Shown here one piece after another: positions 1-12,084 of a stretch of DNA of 64,000 nucleotides. Source of the stretch: Luzula sylvatica (lineage: Eukaryota > Streptophyta > Magnoliopsida > Poales > Juncaceae); contig OX326959.1 in assembly GCA_946800325.1 (NCBI GenBank), positions 24,001,447 through 24,065,446 on the forward strand, written 5' to 3'. Made by a program: the position numbers and the translations under genes. The notes under the pieces are model-generated. The model ran no database searches and was not told where the DNA came from. It was given only the letters and a program-made list of their open reading frames with translations. Every line of letters begins with the position of its first letter. Position 1 is the first letter of the stretch.

Positions 1-2
1 GT

Positions 3-98
3 ACTGGAGGGAAGGCGGAAGGGTCAGCGCCAGTCCAGTTATGGCATGTTGATGGGTCGGTGAAGGTATGCTCGACAACGCATCCATGCATACCTTGA
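3..98 (+). CDS. possible 3' end of an unidentified gene (cut by window edge)
   Basis: An open frame runs from the window edge to a TGA at 96-98 and would encode about 31 residues ending in V-C-S-T-T-H-P-C-I-P. It is richer in G+C than the DNA that follows, which suggests coding sequence. No family is recognised, and the remainder lies outside the window. It could equally be chance. Confidence 0.2.
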   Translation, partial: TGGKAEGSAPVQLWHVDGSVKVCSTTHPCIP

Positions 99-331
99 GC
101 TACCGTCACGGCGTATCTTCACGTACCAGTGGAGTATCGGCACATCCAAGTCAGGTATATATGTTCAATGGATATATATCTCCACCTGTACAAATAGAAC
201 TTGGAAATATTATAAAAAATGGAATAAACAAAAAAAATTTAAAGTAGAACAAGAAATCTTGAATCAAATTGCTTGTGTTGCGTATCTAGAAGTGAGAATC
301 ATTTTAGACGGGAAGAGAAGGCGTCTGGTCG

Positions 332-552
332 TTAGGGTTTGTCGCGAAGCCAGTCATTCACATCTTCAGAGTCGAGCAACGAAGTCTCCCATAGCAATCC
401 CCTGATTTGATCTATGACCTGAAATTGAATACAAATTAGATAATAAAATTTTATTTTCAATTAACTTTTTCGAGAAAAGATTATACCAGGTCCGTGCTAA
501 TGTTGCCAAACTGGACTTTGACGTGTTCGGATCTTGTTTTGTTCAACCAATC
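332..552 (-). CDS. last two exons of an unidentified small gene
   Basis: Two phase-0 exons read cleanly on the minus strand. The first (552-487, 22 codons) has an acceptor TTTGCAG and donor GTATAA; the second (418-332, 28 codons plus TAA) has acceptor TTTCAG. The encoded tail ends in the acidic-hydrophobic stretch D-S-E-D-V-N-D-W-L-R-D-K-P. Upstream coding sequence is uncertain: open frames cover about 627-855 on the same strand, and the donor at 665-660 (CAG followed by GTACTT) would join them in phase, but the peptide there does not look conserved. I do not recognise the family. The exons are plausible because both borders and the phase agree; the gene as a whole is not resolved. Confidence 0.4.
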
Positions 553-1487
553 CTGCAAACCAATCGAGCAAAAAGAACAAAAAAAAATGCAAAAAATCGT
601 CAGCCACTATTTCTACCTTGTACCAGTTACCTATCGAGCTTCATAGACGAGTAGAAAAGTACCTGTGACGTACGAAACTTGATGGATGAGCAGGAAATCC
701 CCCACCGTCGAAATCGCCTCTCGCTCACTCCGTTCGCCTCTTCCGGGTTCTCTTTCGTGTAGCTTTTTGGGAAGTACGACCAACTGTGTACAGCCCTCTC
801 TCTCTTTCCTAGGTCTTCCCATCGCAAAAACTACAAAATCAAACAAAATGTACAAAATCAGCCAACAATTTGACCAAATCTAAATGAAATCAATCAAATG
901 ACCCCGAATCAAAGAGAAACCACAAAATCAGAGAAAATGTCGAGGGAAATAGGGGAGGAAATTAAAGGATCGTCGTACCTTGAAGTGGGAATTAGGTTTA
1001 GGGTTTGAACGAAGGGGAAGAGAAAGGCGGTGAGGTCTGGGGGTTATCCGAGAGAGGAAGGGAGTTTGATTTGAAAATGAAATATTTTCGGTGGGAGGCA
1101 AATATTTGAGGTACATAAAGAGAAATTAATAAATCAAAATTATTTTTAAAATATTTTTTTATGGTGGGAGTTTGATTTGGATAAAAAATTTGGCGGGCTT
1201 TACTATGGTCTAATTTAGACTTGAGATTTTTTTCATTCACTTAATAAATCAAAATTATTTTTAAAATATTTTTTTATGGTGAATCCATTTTTAATACAAT
1301 ACAAACATCATTTAAAACTTTAAAATGTACAATAAAGAAAAATATATGTATTGTAAAATGATATATAAAAAACTAAAAACTAAATATTTAATGTTGAAAA
1401 ATAATATATACCGAACAATAAATCATAAAATCTAACATAATAGAATCTATATTATTATATGTTGGGAATTTTTTTACCATGTAGGGG

Positions 1488-1625
1488 AGTTCATACGGTT
1501 CTTTTTTCGGTTCATTTGGTTCGATTCGATTTTGCTGAAAATTTATTATTGTTCGGCTTATTTTGTTCGGTTCGGGTTTGTTGCTATTTTTAAAACCGGT
1601 TAAAGTGAACTGGCCGAATAACATT
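1488..1625. repeat. CGGTTCGGTTT-rich repeat remnant
   Basis: This short block is built from variants of GTTCGGTT and ACCGGTT, the same vocabulary as the larger elements at 24105-24665 and 62508-63028. It is probably a decayed fragment of that hAT-like MITE family. No ends could be fixed. Confidence 0.4.
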
Positions 1626-1729
1626 TTTTTTTTAATATTCTTTTCGTATTCTAACATAATATAATCTATATTATTCTGTTCGGTTAGGGACAAAATATAA
1701 TCTTCCCCAATCAATGTATAGTTTTCGAC

Positions 1730-2930
1730 GTCAACCATTTTCAATATTAACATAATATAATCTTTCCCTCCTCTTTTCATTTCTCATATTTTTAATTAAA
1801 CTTTTAATATTTATATAATTATTGAACATATTAAAATTTAGAGAATACATAGAAATATTCCTAACATAAAAAAATAAATAATAACTCCAAAATTATTCCC
1901 CTCCAAAATATTTTGTTACTTTCCCTCCTCTTTTCATGTCTCATATTTTTAATTAAACTTTTAGTATTAATATAATTATTGATCCAATGAAATAATTACT
2001 CAATAAATTCCCTCAGTAATAAAATAAATGGAAACAAATAATTAAAAGTTCACAAGAAATATAAATGATGTAAATTATTTATTTATGTTTTTTACAGTTT
2101 ATGGAGGTTGATAATGTGAACTAATTAAAAAAAGATTTTTTTCTTTAAATTCATTTGATGATAAATATCTGCATATTACATATTATATTAATCTCATCAT
2201 CTTGTTAAAACTTAGTTATATATAATCATAAATATATTTATGATAAATAATAACTCATTGTATTATAATATATGAGGGCTATATGAGAAAAACTAATAAA
2301 AGAAATATCATATTATATTATATTATTATTGTTTAGAATTTGGATGAACAATTAATGTCATTAAAATAAAATACATAGAAATATCATATTATAACTCTAT
2401 TAAATATTTTGAATATATAATATTACAATTATATTAATATAATTATTGAACATATTCAAATTCAGATAATACATAGAAATATTCCTAACATAAAAAAATA
2501 AATAATAACTCCAAAATTATTTCCCTCCAAAATATTTCGTTACTTTCCCTCCACCTCTTTTCATGTCTCATATTTTTAATTAAACTTTTAGTATTAATTT
2601 AATTATTGAACATATTAAAATTCAGATAATACATAGAAATATTTCTAACATAAAAAATAAATAATAACTCCAAAATTATTTCCCTCCAAAATATTTTGTT
2701 ACTTTCCCTCCTCTTTTCATTTCTCATATTTTTAATTAAACTTTTAATATTAATATAATTATTGAACACATTAAAATTTAGATAATACATAGAAATATTC
2801 CTAACATAAAAAAATAAATAATAACTCCAAAATTATTTCCCTCCAAAATATTTCGTTACTTTCCCTCATCTTTTCATTTCTCATTTTTTTAATTAAACTT
2901 TTAGTATTTCCTTACTTTCCCAGGTTCCCT
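1730..2930. repeat. AT-rich tandem repeat, unit about 158 bp
   Basis: A unit containing TTTCCCTCCAAAATATTT, a CATTTCTCATATTTTTAATT block and ATTGAACATATTAAAATT recurs. The last block is at about 2447, 2606 and 2764, a spacing of 158-159 bp, with a displaced copy near 1821 and a partial copy near 1916. The region is AT-rich, and no gene is seen between about 1130 and 3230. Confidence 0.65.
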
Positions 2931-3234
2931 TCTCTTATTATTTCTCATTTTTTAATTAAACCTTTTCTTTCTATCCAAGCCAAACTTAAGTAATATTTAC
3001 GTTACGTATGTTTATTGTATGTATAATTTGATGTTAAATATTAGTAGAATTTGTATTTGTCATGCATGTATGTTGATGTTAATTTTTTTGGCATTTCAAA
3101 AAAAATATTCAATATTCAAATATATGCGCAAGACAAAAAAAAAAAATAAGATACACATGATATATTATTTTATTTAATATTAATTATTACAAGAAAATCA
3201 TATAAATTTTTTTTTTCATGCAGAACATTTGATA

Positions 3235-3612
3235 TGTATCTCGGGTTTCAAGTCATTTCAGTTTCGGGTCATTCGGGTTCGGTTCGATTTCGGTTTCGGG
3301 TCATTCGGGTTTCGGGTCATTCGGGTTCGGTTCCATTTCGGGTTCGGGTCATTCGGGTTTCGGGTCGTTCGGGTTTCGGGTCATTCGGGTTCGGGTCGAT
3401 TTCGGGTTCGGATCATTCGGTTTCGGGTTAATTTCGGGTTCTGGTCATTCGGGTTCGGGTTGATTTCGGGTTCGGGTCATTCGGTTTCGGTTTCGGGTTC
3501 GGGTTCGGGTCGTTGACTTGTCAATATTTTCGGGTCGGGTCGGTTTCGGGTTCGGGCGGGTCGGGTCATTTTTTCGGGTCGGGTCAGATTTTGCCAGCTC
3601 TACTTCTAATAC
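3235..3612. repeat. TCGGGTTCGGGTCATTCGGG minisatellite in a hAT-like remnant
   Basis: About 350 bp consist of irregular copies of TCGGGTTCGGGTCATTCGGG. The right edge reads TTTGCCAGCTCTA at about 3590-3602; its reverse complement TAGAGCTGGCAAA resembles hAT-type terminal repeats. The matching left end is not visible, so it may be truncated. Open frames here are low-complexity artefacts of the repeat. Confidence 0.55.
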
Positions 3613-5282
3613 TTTATTAGAGTCAGAGAAGAGACTTTTTTCACAATTCATAATTTTTTCCCTAAGGGCTTTTATGCAAAAAAAAATAAAATAAAATAAG
3701 TGTTGCATCCGAAATACAAACAAAGCAATCATATTATGCCATCATTTAGGTGGGACTTATTTGAATATTAAATTTCTGAACAATCGCATCAAAGTTTGAT
3801 GGCAACACAACTTTCTAACCCTTTCTGAAGACTTTCAAATTTTTGAAAAATTAAAAAACTACAATGTAAATGATTACCATAAATTATCACTAAACTAAAT
3901 ATGTCCTTTTGAGATTTATCCACATAAAAATTTAAAATTTAAACTCCAATGTAGAAGGACAATTTAGTGATATAATATGAGAAATATTTAAAAAGAAAAC
4001 TATATTTTGAAGAACCAATTTTACCATGTATAACCCTAAAATTCCCAAAAATTAACATATATATCCAATAAAAATCAGAAATTAATGATTTGAATTTAAA
4101 TTTCCTAATTTCGCTCAATATGGGAAATGCCAGGGAAATATTTACTGAAATATGTCAATAAGGTCCTTTTATATTTTCAGATATTTAAAAAACAACGGCA
4201 CATAAAAACATTTTGTAAATTACCTGAAATTTTGTTCACCATCTTGAACAGTATAAAAATAAGAAATTAGTGACAAATATGTCAAGAAATCTTATATTTT
4301 CGGAAATTTGTTAAAAAAAAATAACGAATGAAAAATATTTCAAAATTACCTGACAAAGATATGATACCATGAAAGTGGTGTGAAACCTCGACAGTCGAAA
4401 ACCCCTCCTAAATTAATGAAATTTTTAGGGTTTTTGTAGAATCAAGTCTTTTTAGTTGTCAAAACGTTTTGTCGAGCACCTGGAGAGCATTCATGTATTA
4501 TCATAATCCATGAAAAACTGAAAGAGATTCGAATATGAAATTTGAAATTTCAATATTGAAATATACCATATCGTTGCGAAAATGCAGAAGCAGCCATTAG
4601 TATGCAAGAGTACGATGTGCTCGTCAATTTCACCATTTTATAAATTTGCTCGTCAATTTCACACAATCTCTCTGCACATAAATAAATGAAAAATTAATAA
4701 TATGAATAAAATTATATTGAAGTTATCATATATTTACGAACTAAAAATGAACTTAAATAGTTGAAATTATATTAGTGCTCAATAAATAAATAACATTACT
4801 TCGTTGTCTCTACTCTCTTCACGGAAAAGGAAAAGCAAGATCTCTATTGCCAGCTTGCTCGACATCGTTTGCCTCGTGAAAAAAATAGATTTTCAAAAAA
4901 ATTCAATCAGTGAAATGGTTAAGGACATTTGTCAGAATATGTTTATTTTTGTTTTTTTGTCATAAATTTATCTTTTGTCACTTCATTTATCAAAATAATT
5001 AATGATTTTCAAAAAAACAAAATACCTTATTTTGTCAAAAACGTGATAGGTATATTCTTCATATTTTTCTCATATTTATCATTGTTTTGGTTAATTTGAT
5101 TTACGAGTATTTTTATGTAAATCATTTTGTTTCTGTATACAAATTGAAGTATTTTCATTAATTTGTCCATTATTTCGATTTAGAAGTTTTAAAATAACCA
5201 GCAAATATTTACTTGTTTAGAATTGGAAAAGGAAAGATAATAAAATGTTCAAATTGCCTTTGTTACTTGTTAGTCCATCATT
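3613..5282. other. intergenic, no gene seen
   Basis: AT-rich sequence with no convincing exon. A block at about 3905-4040 (around ACAATTTAGTGATATAATAT and TTACCATGTATAACCCTAAA) recurs at 25950-26070, near gene C, so part of it is a dispersed repeat or shared flank of the DUF6598-like genes. Confidence 0.5.
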
Positions 5283-5283
5283 T

Positions 5284-5292
5284 TCCTATAAA
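5284..5292 (+). promoter_or_regulatory. putative TATA box of DUF6598-like gene A
   Basis: The sequence CTATAAAAG lies about 230 bp before the start codon at 5519. That spacing would give a leader of about 200 nt containing the shared telo-box module at 5440-5480. Inference from position and motif only. Confidence 0.45.
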
Positions 5293-5439
5293 AGATGTGA
5301 AATCATTATTTAGAAGATCCCACAATTACCACCGAAAAGTTAACAAAACCCAAACCCGTTTCTATTGTAAGTTCTAACCCGTTTCTGTTCAGCATCTTTT
5401 TTATTACCCGAATCCAACCCCCAATTTCTTCTACTCTCG

Positions 5440-5485
5440 AGAAGCCTAACTCGAAACCCTAGTTCCGTTTGTCGCCCTGGTCGCC
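5440..5485 (+). promoter_or_regulatory. single leader module with telo-box, gene A
   Basis: The segment CTCGAAACCCTAGTTCCG followed by TTTGTCGCC is the single-copy version of the module found reverse-complemented and amplified upstream of genes B and C. It contains AAACCCTAG, a plant telo-box, known from promoters and leaders of translation-related genes. Whether it regulates this gene is unknown. Confidence 0.5.
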
Positions 5486-5518
5486 GCCTCTATTCCGATA
5501 GCCTATAGCCTGGATACC

Positions 5519-6924
5519 ATGCCGCCAACACCGAATGATCCTGTTCTCAAGGCGACGTCTTATCCGCAATTCTTTGAAGGTGATGTTGATGAGGACGAAT
5601 TCGATACCATGCCGCCGACGCCAAATGATCCTGTTCTCAAGGCGACGTCTTATCCGGAATTCTTTGAAGGTGATGTTGATGGGGACGAATTCGATACCAT
5701 GCCGCCGACGCCAAACGATCCCGTCTTCAAGGCGAAGCCTTGTCTGGAATGCTTAAAAGATGACGTCCACGGGGACGAAAAGGAGGAGGAGGAAGAGGAA
5801 GAGGAAGAGGAAGACCTGTTTTACAAAAATTGGTCCAAAAAAGAAATACGGGAACGTTTCGAGAATTGGTTTAGGAAGTACCCTGATCGGCCAAAGGGGA
5901 TTGATACTTATTGTGCTGGACAAAAGATTGTTCGGGGAATGCCACTGATGGAAGTTTTTGATGTTCGCATCACTTCCCGTGCAAAATCTAAACCAGCAAT
6001 CAAACTTATGATATCTCCAGGTCTTGTCACCAAAAAACTTCCAAAATCTAGACGTAAATTGAATCTCAACGGGAGAATAACGGTTGAGGGGTCATACGGC
6101 GAGAGCGAGATTTTCGCAAGGACACGTGAAAACCCAGAGAAGCTCTGTCCCAAGGTTATATTTTATCTTATTACTGTTACATACTAATACTTATTATTTT
6201 AGAAATTATCAATATTATAATACATTTAACATAATTATCTATATGAAATAAATTGAATAAACAGGAATCACTCTCATTGACTGGTCCAATTATTGGGACC
6301 CTAGGATATGATCGAGTTATTATCACACTCGATCTCAAGGATGGTAACCGTCAGGTGTGCGAAGGGGAGTTGGTTTGGTCCAGCTCGGCTAGTAGATTTA
6401 ACCATCCGAGAACTTCGAAAGTTGAGGGAAAAAAGGGATTCGATTTTCATGTGCAGTATGCGGTATATCCATATGCAAATTTAATCACGGTGGGTATAGA
6501 ACTTCCGACGATTATCAACAATGGCCAAAACGTCCTCGTCGAAACTGTGGAAGCCTACATTGAAACAGCGGAGTGTCGTTTTCCTAAAACAACCCTCTTT
6601 AATTGGAAGCGTAATAATGTTGAGGCGAACTCGGAGGGTGGCGAGCTTCGTCTCACCAAATCTCTAATGGCATGCCCTGTAGGGGGTACATTTGTCCTAG
6701 ATTTGGTCTTTCGTAACAACTCGAATTCATCGGTTACAACAAAACATGTAAGATTCGTACCGACACGATATGGGAGAACAAGAATGGGAGTCCGAAGCGA
6801 ATATGGGTCTTTTGTTGTGACCTTTAAGGCTTATCCCGTTGAAGTTCACCCACCCACCCTTGAAAGGGGGAAGTTGCATTTTTGGAGCCTTTTCTGGCCC
6901 GAAGGCGACGAGTATTCAGAATAA
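5519..6924 (+). CDS. DUF6598-like protein A (intact, 2 exons)
   Basis: Exon 1 is 5519-6154 (212 codons) and exon 2 is 6265-6924 (219 codons plus TAA). The 110-bp intron has donor AAG/GTTATA and acceptor AAACAG, phase 0. Residues 1-90 are three 30-residue repeats starting M-P-P-T-P-N-D; each begins with ATG, so the first is taken as the start. An acidic run of about ten Glu follows (89-98), then an amphipathic W-S-K-K-E-I-R-E-R-F segment. From about residue 144 (M-E-V-F-D-V-R) to the end the protein resembles the plant DUF6598 domain, including S-L-T-G-P-I at the start of exon 2 and V-E-A-Y-I-E-T-A-E-C. The function of DUF6598 is unknown; I recall it accompanying RIP domains in grasses. It has a 20-residue insertion (PAIKL...LPKSR) absent from gene C. 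No signal peptide is seen, so it is probably intracellular. Confidence 0.8.
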
Positions 6925-7385
6925 GGTATTGCCTATTCTCTTTTTTTTTCTTTTTTTTTTAATTCATCAAATTACGCGTGGCGGCTGCCTAGTTCTGCAA
7001 ATATTTTTTTCACTTGCCCTTTATTGTTTCGTTGTCGTCGCGAAAGAACGAGTTTGTTTTGTTATCAGAATTTAGGATGTTATATTATTACAAGTGATCT
7101 GTTATATATATGACATTTCGAGAGAGATTACTATGAGGTTTATGGATTGAATTAGTTATATAGAGTTTTATATATTATGGATTAATATATTATGATTGTT
7201 TTAGTTATTAATTATTATATTATCGATCACAATTTGAGATCTATCTGAATTAGTGAAATCATGTTAGCCTCTCTTTTCACAACCCTCATTATTTCAAGCT
7301 ACATAATTTAATTAAAGAATACAATGTATACAAAATAATATTTATGATATCTTATTTATTTTCTAAAATATAAATGTTCGGTCAA
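6925..7385. other. 3' flank of gene A, mirrored after gene B
   Basis: No gene is seen. The stretch at about 7040-7290 matches 10190-10440 as a reverse complement, so the tail-to-tail A/B duplication includes the 3' flanks of both genes. Confidence 0.6.
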
Positions 7386-7394
7386 TTTATTAAA

Positions 7395-9238
7395 GGGAGA
7401 TTTTGATATGTAGACCAAATAAGTTTTCAAATACCTAAAATAGACAACAAAGTTCGGAAATTTGGAAAATAACACTCTGAAAAGTCGAGAGATTAAAAAT
7501 GCTCGACTTTTCAAAAGTCGAGCGATTTCTTCTCCAGTGCCTGTGTATATTTAATAAATCTCTCGACTTTTCAAAAGTCGAGAGATTGATTTTGAATTCA
7601 AAATATGATATATTTCCCCAGATTTTACCATATTTGTATTATTATATTTAATTAACGTGATAATTAGAACATATAATTAAATATTCAGTAAAATTTATTC
7701 GAATTTATGAATTTAAATAATTATTAATTATGGATTATGTTAACGGCTAACGTGTACTAATTATCATTTTTTTTCAAAAGTCGAGGTTAATTTTAATTCG
7801 AAATATGATATATTTTCCCAGATTTTACCGTAACATCTCTATGTTCTAATTAGTATATTTAATGAAAATGATAACCAGTACATGTTAGCTGTTAACTTAA
7901 TCCATAATTAATAATTATTCAAATTCATAAATTCGAATAAATTTTACTGAATATTTAATTATATATCTTAATTATCGATATAATTGGACGTAATAACTAA
8001 ATAATGGAGAATTCGGCAGGTACATCTTGGGGTGGAATAATTTTTTTAATTTTTTTTCAAAAGTGGTGTCAGAATATTAAAAAAAAAAAAATTAAACCCC
8101 TCCAAGATGTACCTGCCGAATTCTCCATTATTTAGTTATTACGTCCAATTATATCGATAATTAAGATATATAATTAAATATTCAGTAAAATTTATTCGAA
8201 TTTATGAATTTAAATAATAATTAATTATGGATTATGTTAACGGCTAACGTGTACTAATTATCATTTTCTTTCAAAAGTCGAGGTTGATTTTAATTCGAAA
8301 TATGATATATTTCCCCAGATTTTACCGTAACATCTCTATGTTCTAATTAGTATATTTAATGAAAATGATAACCAGTACATGTTAGCTGTTAACTTAATCC
8401 ATAATTAATAATTATTCAAATTCATAAATTCGATTAAATTTTACTGAATATTTAATTATATATCTTAATTATCGATATAATTGGACGTAATAACTAAATA
8501 ATGGAGAATTCGGCAGGTACATCTTGGAGGTGTTTAATTTTTTCTTTTTTTAATATCTGACACCTGACACCACGTTTGAAAAAAAAATAAAAAAAATTAT
8601 TCCACCCCCAAGATGTACTTGCCGAATTCTTCATTATTTAGTTATTACGTCCAATTATATCGATAATTAAGATATATAATTAAATATTCAGTAAAATTTA
8701 TTCGAATTTATGAATTCGAATAATTATTAATTATGGATTAAGTTAACAGCTAACATGTACTGGTTATCATTTTCATTAAATATACTAATTAGAACATAGA
8801 GATGTTACGGTAAAATCTGGGGAAATATATCATATTTCGAATTAAAATCAACCTCGACTTTTGAAAAAAAATGATAATTAGTACACGTTAGCCGTTAACT
8901 TAATCCATAATTAATAATTATTTAAATTCATAAATTCGAATAAATTTTACTGAATATTTAATTATATGTTCTAATTATCACGTTAATTAAATATAATAGT
9001 ACAAATATGGTAAAATCTGGGGAAATATATCATATTTTGAATTCAAAATCAATCTCTCGACTTTTGAAAAGTCGAGAGATTTATTAAATATGAAGAAATC
9101 GCTCGACTTTTGAAAGGTCGAGCATTTTTAATGCTCTCGACTTTTCAAAAGTCGAGAGTGTTATTTTCCAAATTTCCGAACTTTGTTGTCTATTTTAGGT
9201 ATTTGAAAACTTATTTGGTCTACATATCAAAATCTCCC
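7395..9238. mobile_element. Mutator-like fold-back element with 9-bp target duplication
   Basis: The element starts GGGAGATTTTGATATG and ends with its reverse complement. It is flanked by direct repeats TTTATTAAA at 7386-7394 and 9239-9247. Most of its 1844 bp folds on itself. Inside are three palindromes (about 7660-7985, 8160-8475, 8670-8985) joined by two shorter hairpins carrying ATTCGGCAGGTACATCTTGG (about 8000-8130 and 8500-8650). A subterminal motif CTCGACTTTTCAAAAGTCGAG, itself a palindrome, recurs near both ends. It has no coding capacity. A 9-bp target duplication with long inverted repeats fits non-autonomous Mutator-like elements. The paralogous locus at 49020-50090 is the empty site, with one TTTGTTAAA (reverse complement at 49996-50004). 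Confidence 0.85.
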
Positions 9239-10555
9239 TTTATTAAATTGAAATATTGATACTGATAATATAGTATATTTATGTTTGTCAAATTATTTTT
9301 GCTAATTAATAACATTTTATCCTACAGAAATATATAAATATATGAATATTTGCCGAAAGTATTTTCTTTTATGTCTACAATTTTCACCGAAAATAAGAAT
9401 GTACAGATGCCAACTACACACAAAACGTATGTTTCGCCATATTGTTATGATGTTCTAAATTAAACTAAGGTGATGTTTGAGAACTTAGGAGGATGGCTGA
9501 CTCATGCAAATATGAATATTCCAGTAAAGTTTAAAATAAAAAGAATAGACAAAATCATAATTTTTTGCCTTCAAAAAAAAAAAAAAGAAGAAGAAGACAA
9601 AATCATAGTTTAGATTTTTTTCAATTCCTCACCTTAGTTTAGATGTCTCAAGAGCCCAGTAATAGAGTTATATTGCATGTGTTTATTTCTCACTAACGTG
9701 AACCTTCACCATTTTTTGTACTGTACTTGTGGGGTAGGCCGGACTTTATATTGTTTCCTTTAGTCCCACAGTGGAAATTTCAAATTTACAATTAGTCTAT
9801 ATATATTTATTCATTACCATCCACATCAATTAAGTATTGGGGACATAACTGGATTTGATAGTTTGATTCGGGGCCTAATGAAACTATACACTGTTAATGA
9901 AATATGTGTGAGCCTTGCTCTTCTTATATGGTGAGCCTTATAATAGAGAGAGAGTTTCATGTGTTTAAATTTTTAACAGAAAGTTAAGTTTGTACTAATT
10001 TGATAATATTTGAATTTAACAGGGATATATATGATATTAACAAGTTAGGAGGGACGAAAATGTTATTTAAATGTTTAGTAGAGATAGGTGAGACATTACC
10101 CCTTATTTAGTCATACATATTTCGTGCAAGATCAAACAATGTATTTATTCCCGCTTAAATATATTGAAAGAAGCTTGAAGCTTCTGTTTTTTCAAAAAAA
10201 AGAAAATAAAAAAGAGAGGCTAATATGATTTCAGATAGATCTCAAATTGTGATCAATAAATAATAACTAAAACAATCATATATTAATCCATAATATATAA
10301 AACACCATATAAACTTCAAAATAACTAATTCAATCCATAAACCTCATATTAATCTCTCTTAAAATGTCATATATAAAACATATCACTGGTAATAATATAA
10401 CATCCTATATTTTAATAACAAAACAAACTCCATCAGCTTTCCCGACGAGACAACGAAACAAAAAAGAGTAAATGAGAAAAAAGATTTACAAAAATAGGCA
10501 CCCACAACGTGTAAACAAATATCACCAAGGGCATGCTGCAAAAATGAAAAGAAAA
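9239..10555. other. spacer between fold-back element and gene B
   Basis: No gene is seen. The part up to about 9830 is the right flank of the fold-back insertion and recurs inverted at 49030-49995. The part at about 10190-10440 mirrors the 3' flank of gene A. Confidence 0.6.
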
Positions 10556-10734
10556 GATTTGAGTTAGTTTTATTTGATGAATTAAAAAAAAAGGAAAAGA
10601 GGCAATACTTTACTATAAATACTTTTCAAAATGTTCGGCCCAGTCAAATCTCCAAAAATAAAAGAAAAGATTGAGTTAGTTTTATTTGATAAATTAAACA
10701 AAAAAAAGGGAAAAGAGGCAATACCTTATTAAAA

Positions 10735-12047
10735 TTACTTCTCGAAATCAGCAAAAGCATCAAAATACAATTTCGCCGCAGCAAGGGTGGGTGGGTGTAG
10801 TTCAACGGGATAAGCCGTAACGGTCAGAGCAAAAGATCCATATTCGCTTGGGACTCCCATTCTTGTTCTCCCATATCGTGTCGGTACGAATCTTACATGT
10901 TTTGTTGTAACCAATGAATTCGAGTTGTTACGAAAGACCAAATCTAGGACAAATGTACCCCCTACAGGGCATGCCATTAGAGATTTGGAGAGAGGAAGCT
11001 CGCGACCCTCGGAGTTCACCTTAACATTATTGCGCTTCAAATTAAAGAGGGTTATTTTAGGAAAACGACACTCCGCTGTTTCAATGTAGGCTTCCACAGT
11101 TTCGACGAGGACGTTTTGGCGATTGTTGATCATCTTCGGAAGTTCTATACCCACCGTGATTAAATTTGCATTTTGATATACCGCATACTGCACCTGACAA
11201 TCGAATCCATTTTTTCCCTCAACTTTCGCAGTTCTCGGATGGTCAAATTTACCAGTCGAGCAGGACCAACTCAACTCCCCTTCGCACACCCGACGGTTAC
11301 CATCCTTGAGATCGAGTCTGATAAAAACTCCACCATATGCTAGGGTCCCAATAATTGGACCAGTCAATGCGAGCGATCCCTGTTTATTCAATTTATTTCA
11401 TATAGATAATTATGTTAAATGTATTATAATATCAGTTATTTCTAAAATAATAAGTATTTCACAATAATAAGATAAAAAAAAAATAACCTTGGGATAGGGC
11501 TTCTCTGGGTTTTCACGTGTCCTTGCGAAAATCTCGCTCACGCCGTATGTCCCACGAACCGTTATTCTCCCGTTGAGATTCAATTTACGTCTAGATTTTG
11601 GAAGGTTTTTGGTGACATCATAAGTGAGATTGCTGGTCTAGATTTTGGAAGGTTTTTGGTGACAAGACCTGGAAATATCATAAGTGAGATTGCTGGTCTA
11701 GATTTTGCACGGGAAATGACGCGCACATCAAAAACTTCCATCAGTTGCATTCCCTTAACAATCACTTTTCCAGAACAACACGTATCAATGCCCTTTGGCC
11801 CCACCCTCAGCCAATTCTCGAAACTTTCCGATTTTTCTTTAGAACACAGTCTGATAAACGGGTCATCCTCTTCCTCTTCCCCGTCGACATCATCTTTTGA
11901 GCATTCCAGATAAGGCGTCGCCATGGAAACTTGATCTTGTGGCGTCGGCGGCATGGTATGGAATTCGTCCCCGTCAACATCAACTACTAAACATTCTAGA
12001 CAAGAGTTCGCCTTGAGGACGGCATCATTTGGCGTTGGCGGCATGGT
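10735..12047 (-). pseudogene. DUF6598-like gene B, frameshifted by a 47-bp duplication
   Basis: Same structure as gene A. Exon 1 is 12047-11488, with donor AAG/GTTATT; exon 2 is 11379-10735 (214 codons plus stop), with acceptor AAACAG. The start aligns with A at the first M-P-P-T-P repeat; only two N-terminal repeats are present (starts at 12047 and 11957), followed by a shorter acidic run. In exon 1 the stretch 11589-11635 is a 47-bp partial copy of 11636-11695, missing 13 bp. Because 47 is not a multiple of three, the frame shifts and stops at 11580, before the splice donor. Without it, exon 1 would be 171 codons and in phase with exon 2, which is still open. The 3' region carries a direct repeat of about 60 bp (10556-10610 and 10668-10732). 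Likely a recent pseudogene or a truncated N-terminal product. Confidence 0.75.
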
Positions 12048-12084
12048 ATCCAGGCTATCGAAATCGGAATGGATCAGGCAGCGA

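Noticed and set aside
631..883. Overlapping open frames on both strands near 631-883
   Set aside because: They are short, mutually contradictory and start in leader-like sequence. Only the two downstream exons at 332-552 have consistent borders and phase.
3229..3732. Gly/Phe/Arg-rich open frames over the CGGGTTC repeat
   Set aside because: They are translations of a minisatellite; all frames stay open because the repeat lacks stops.
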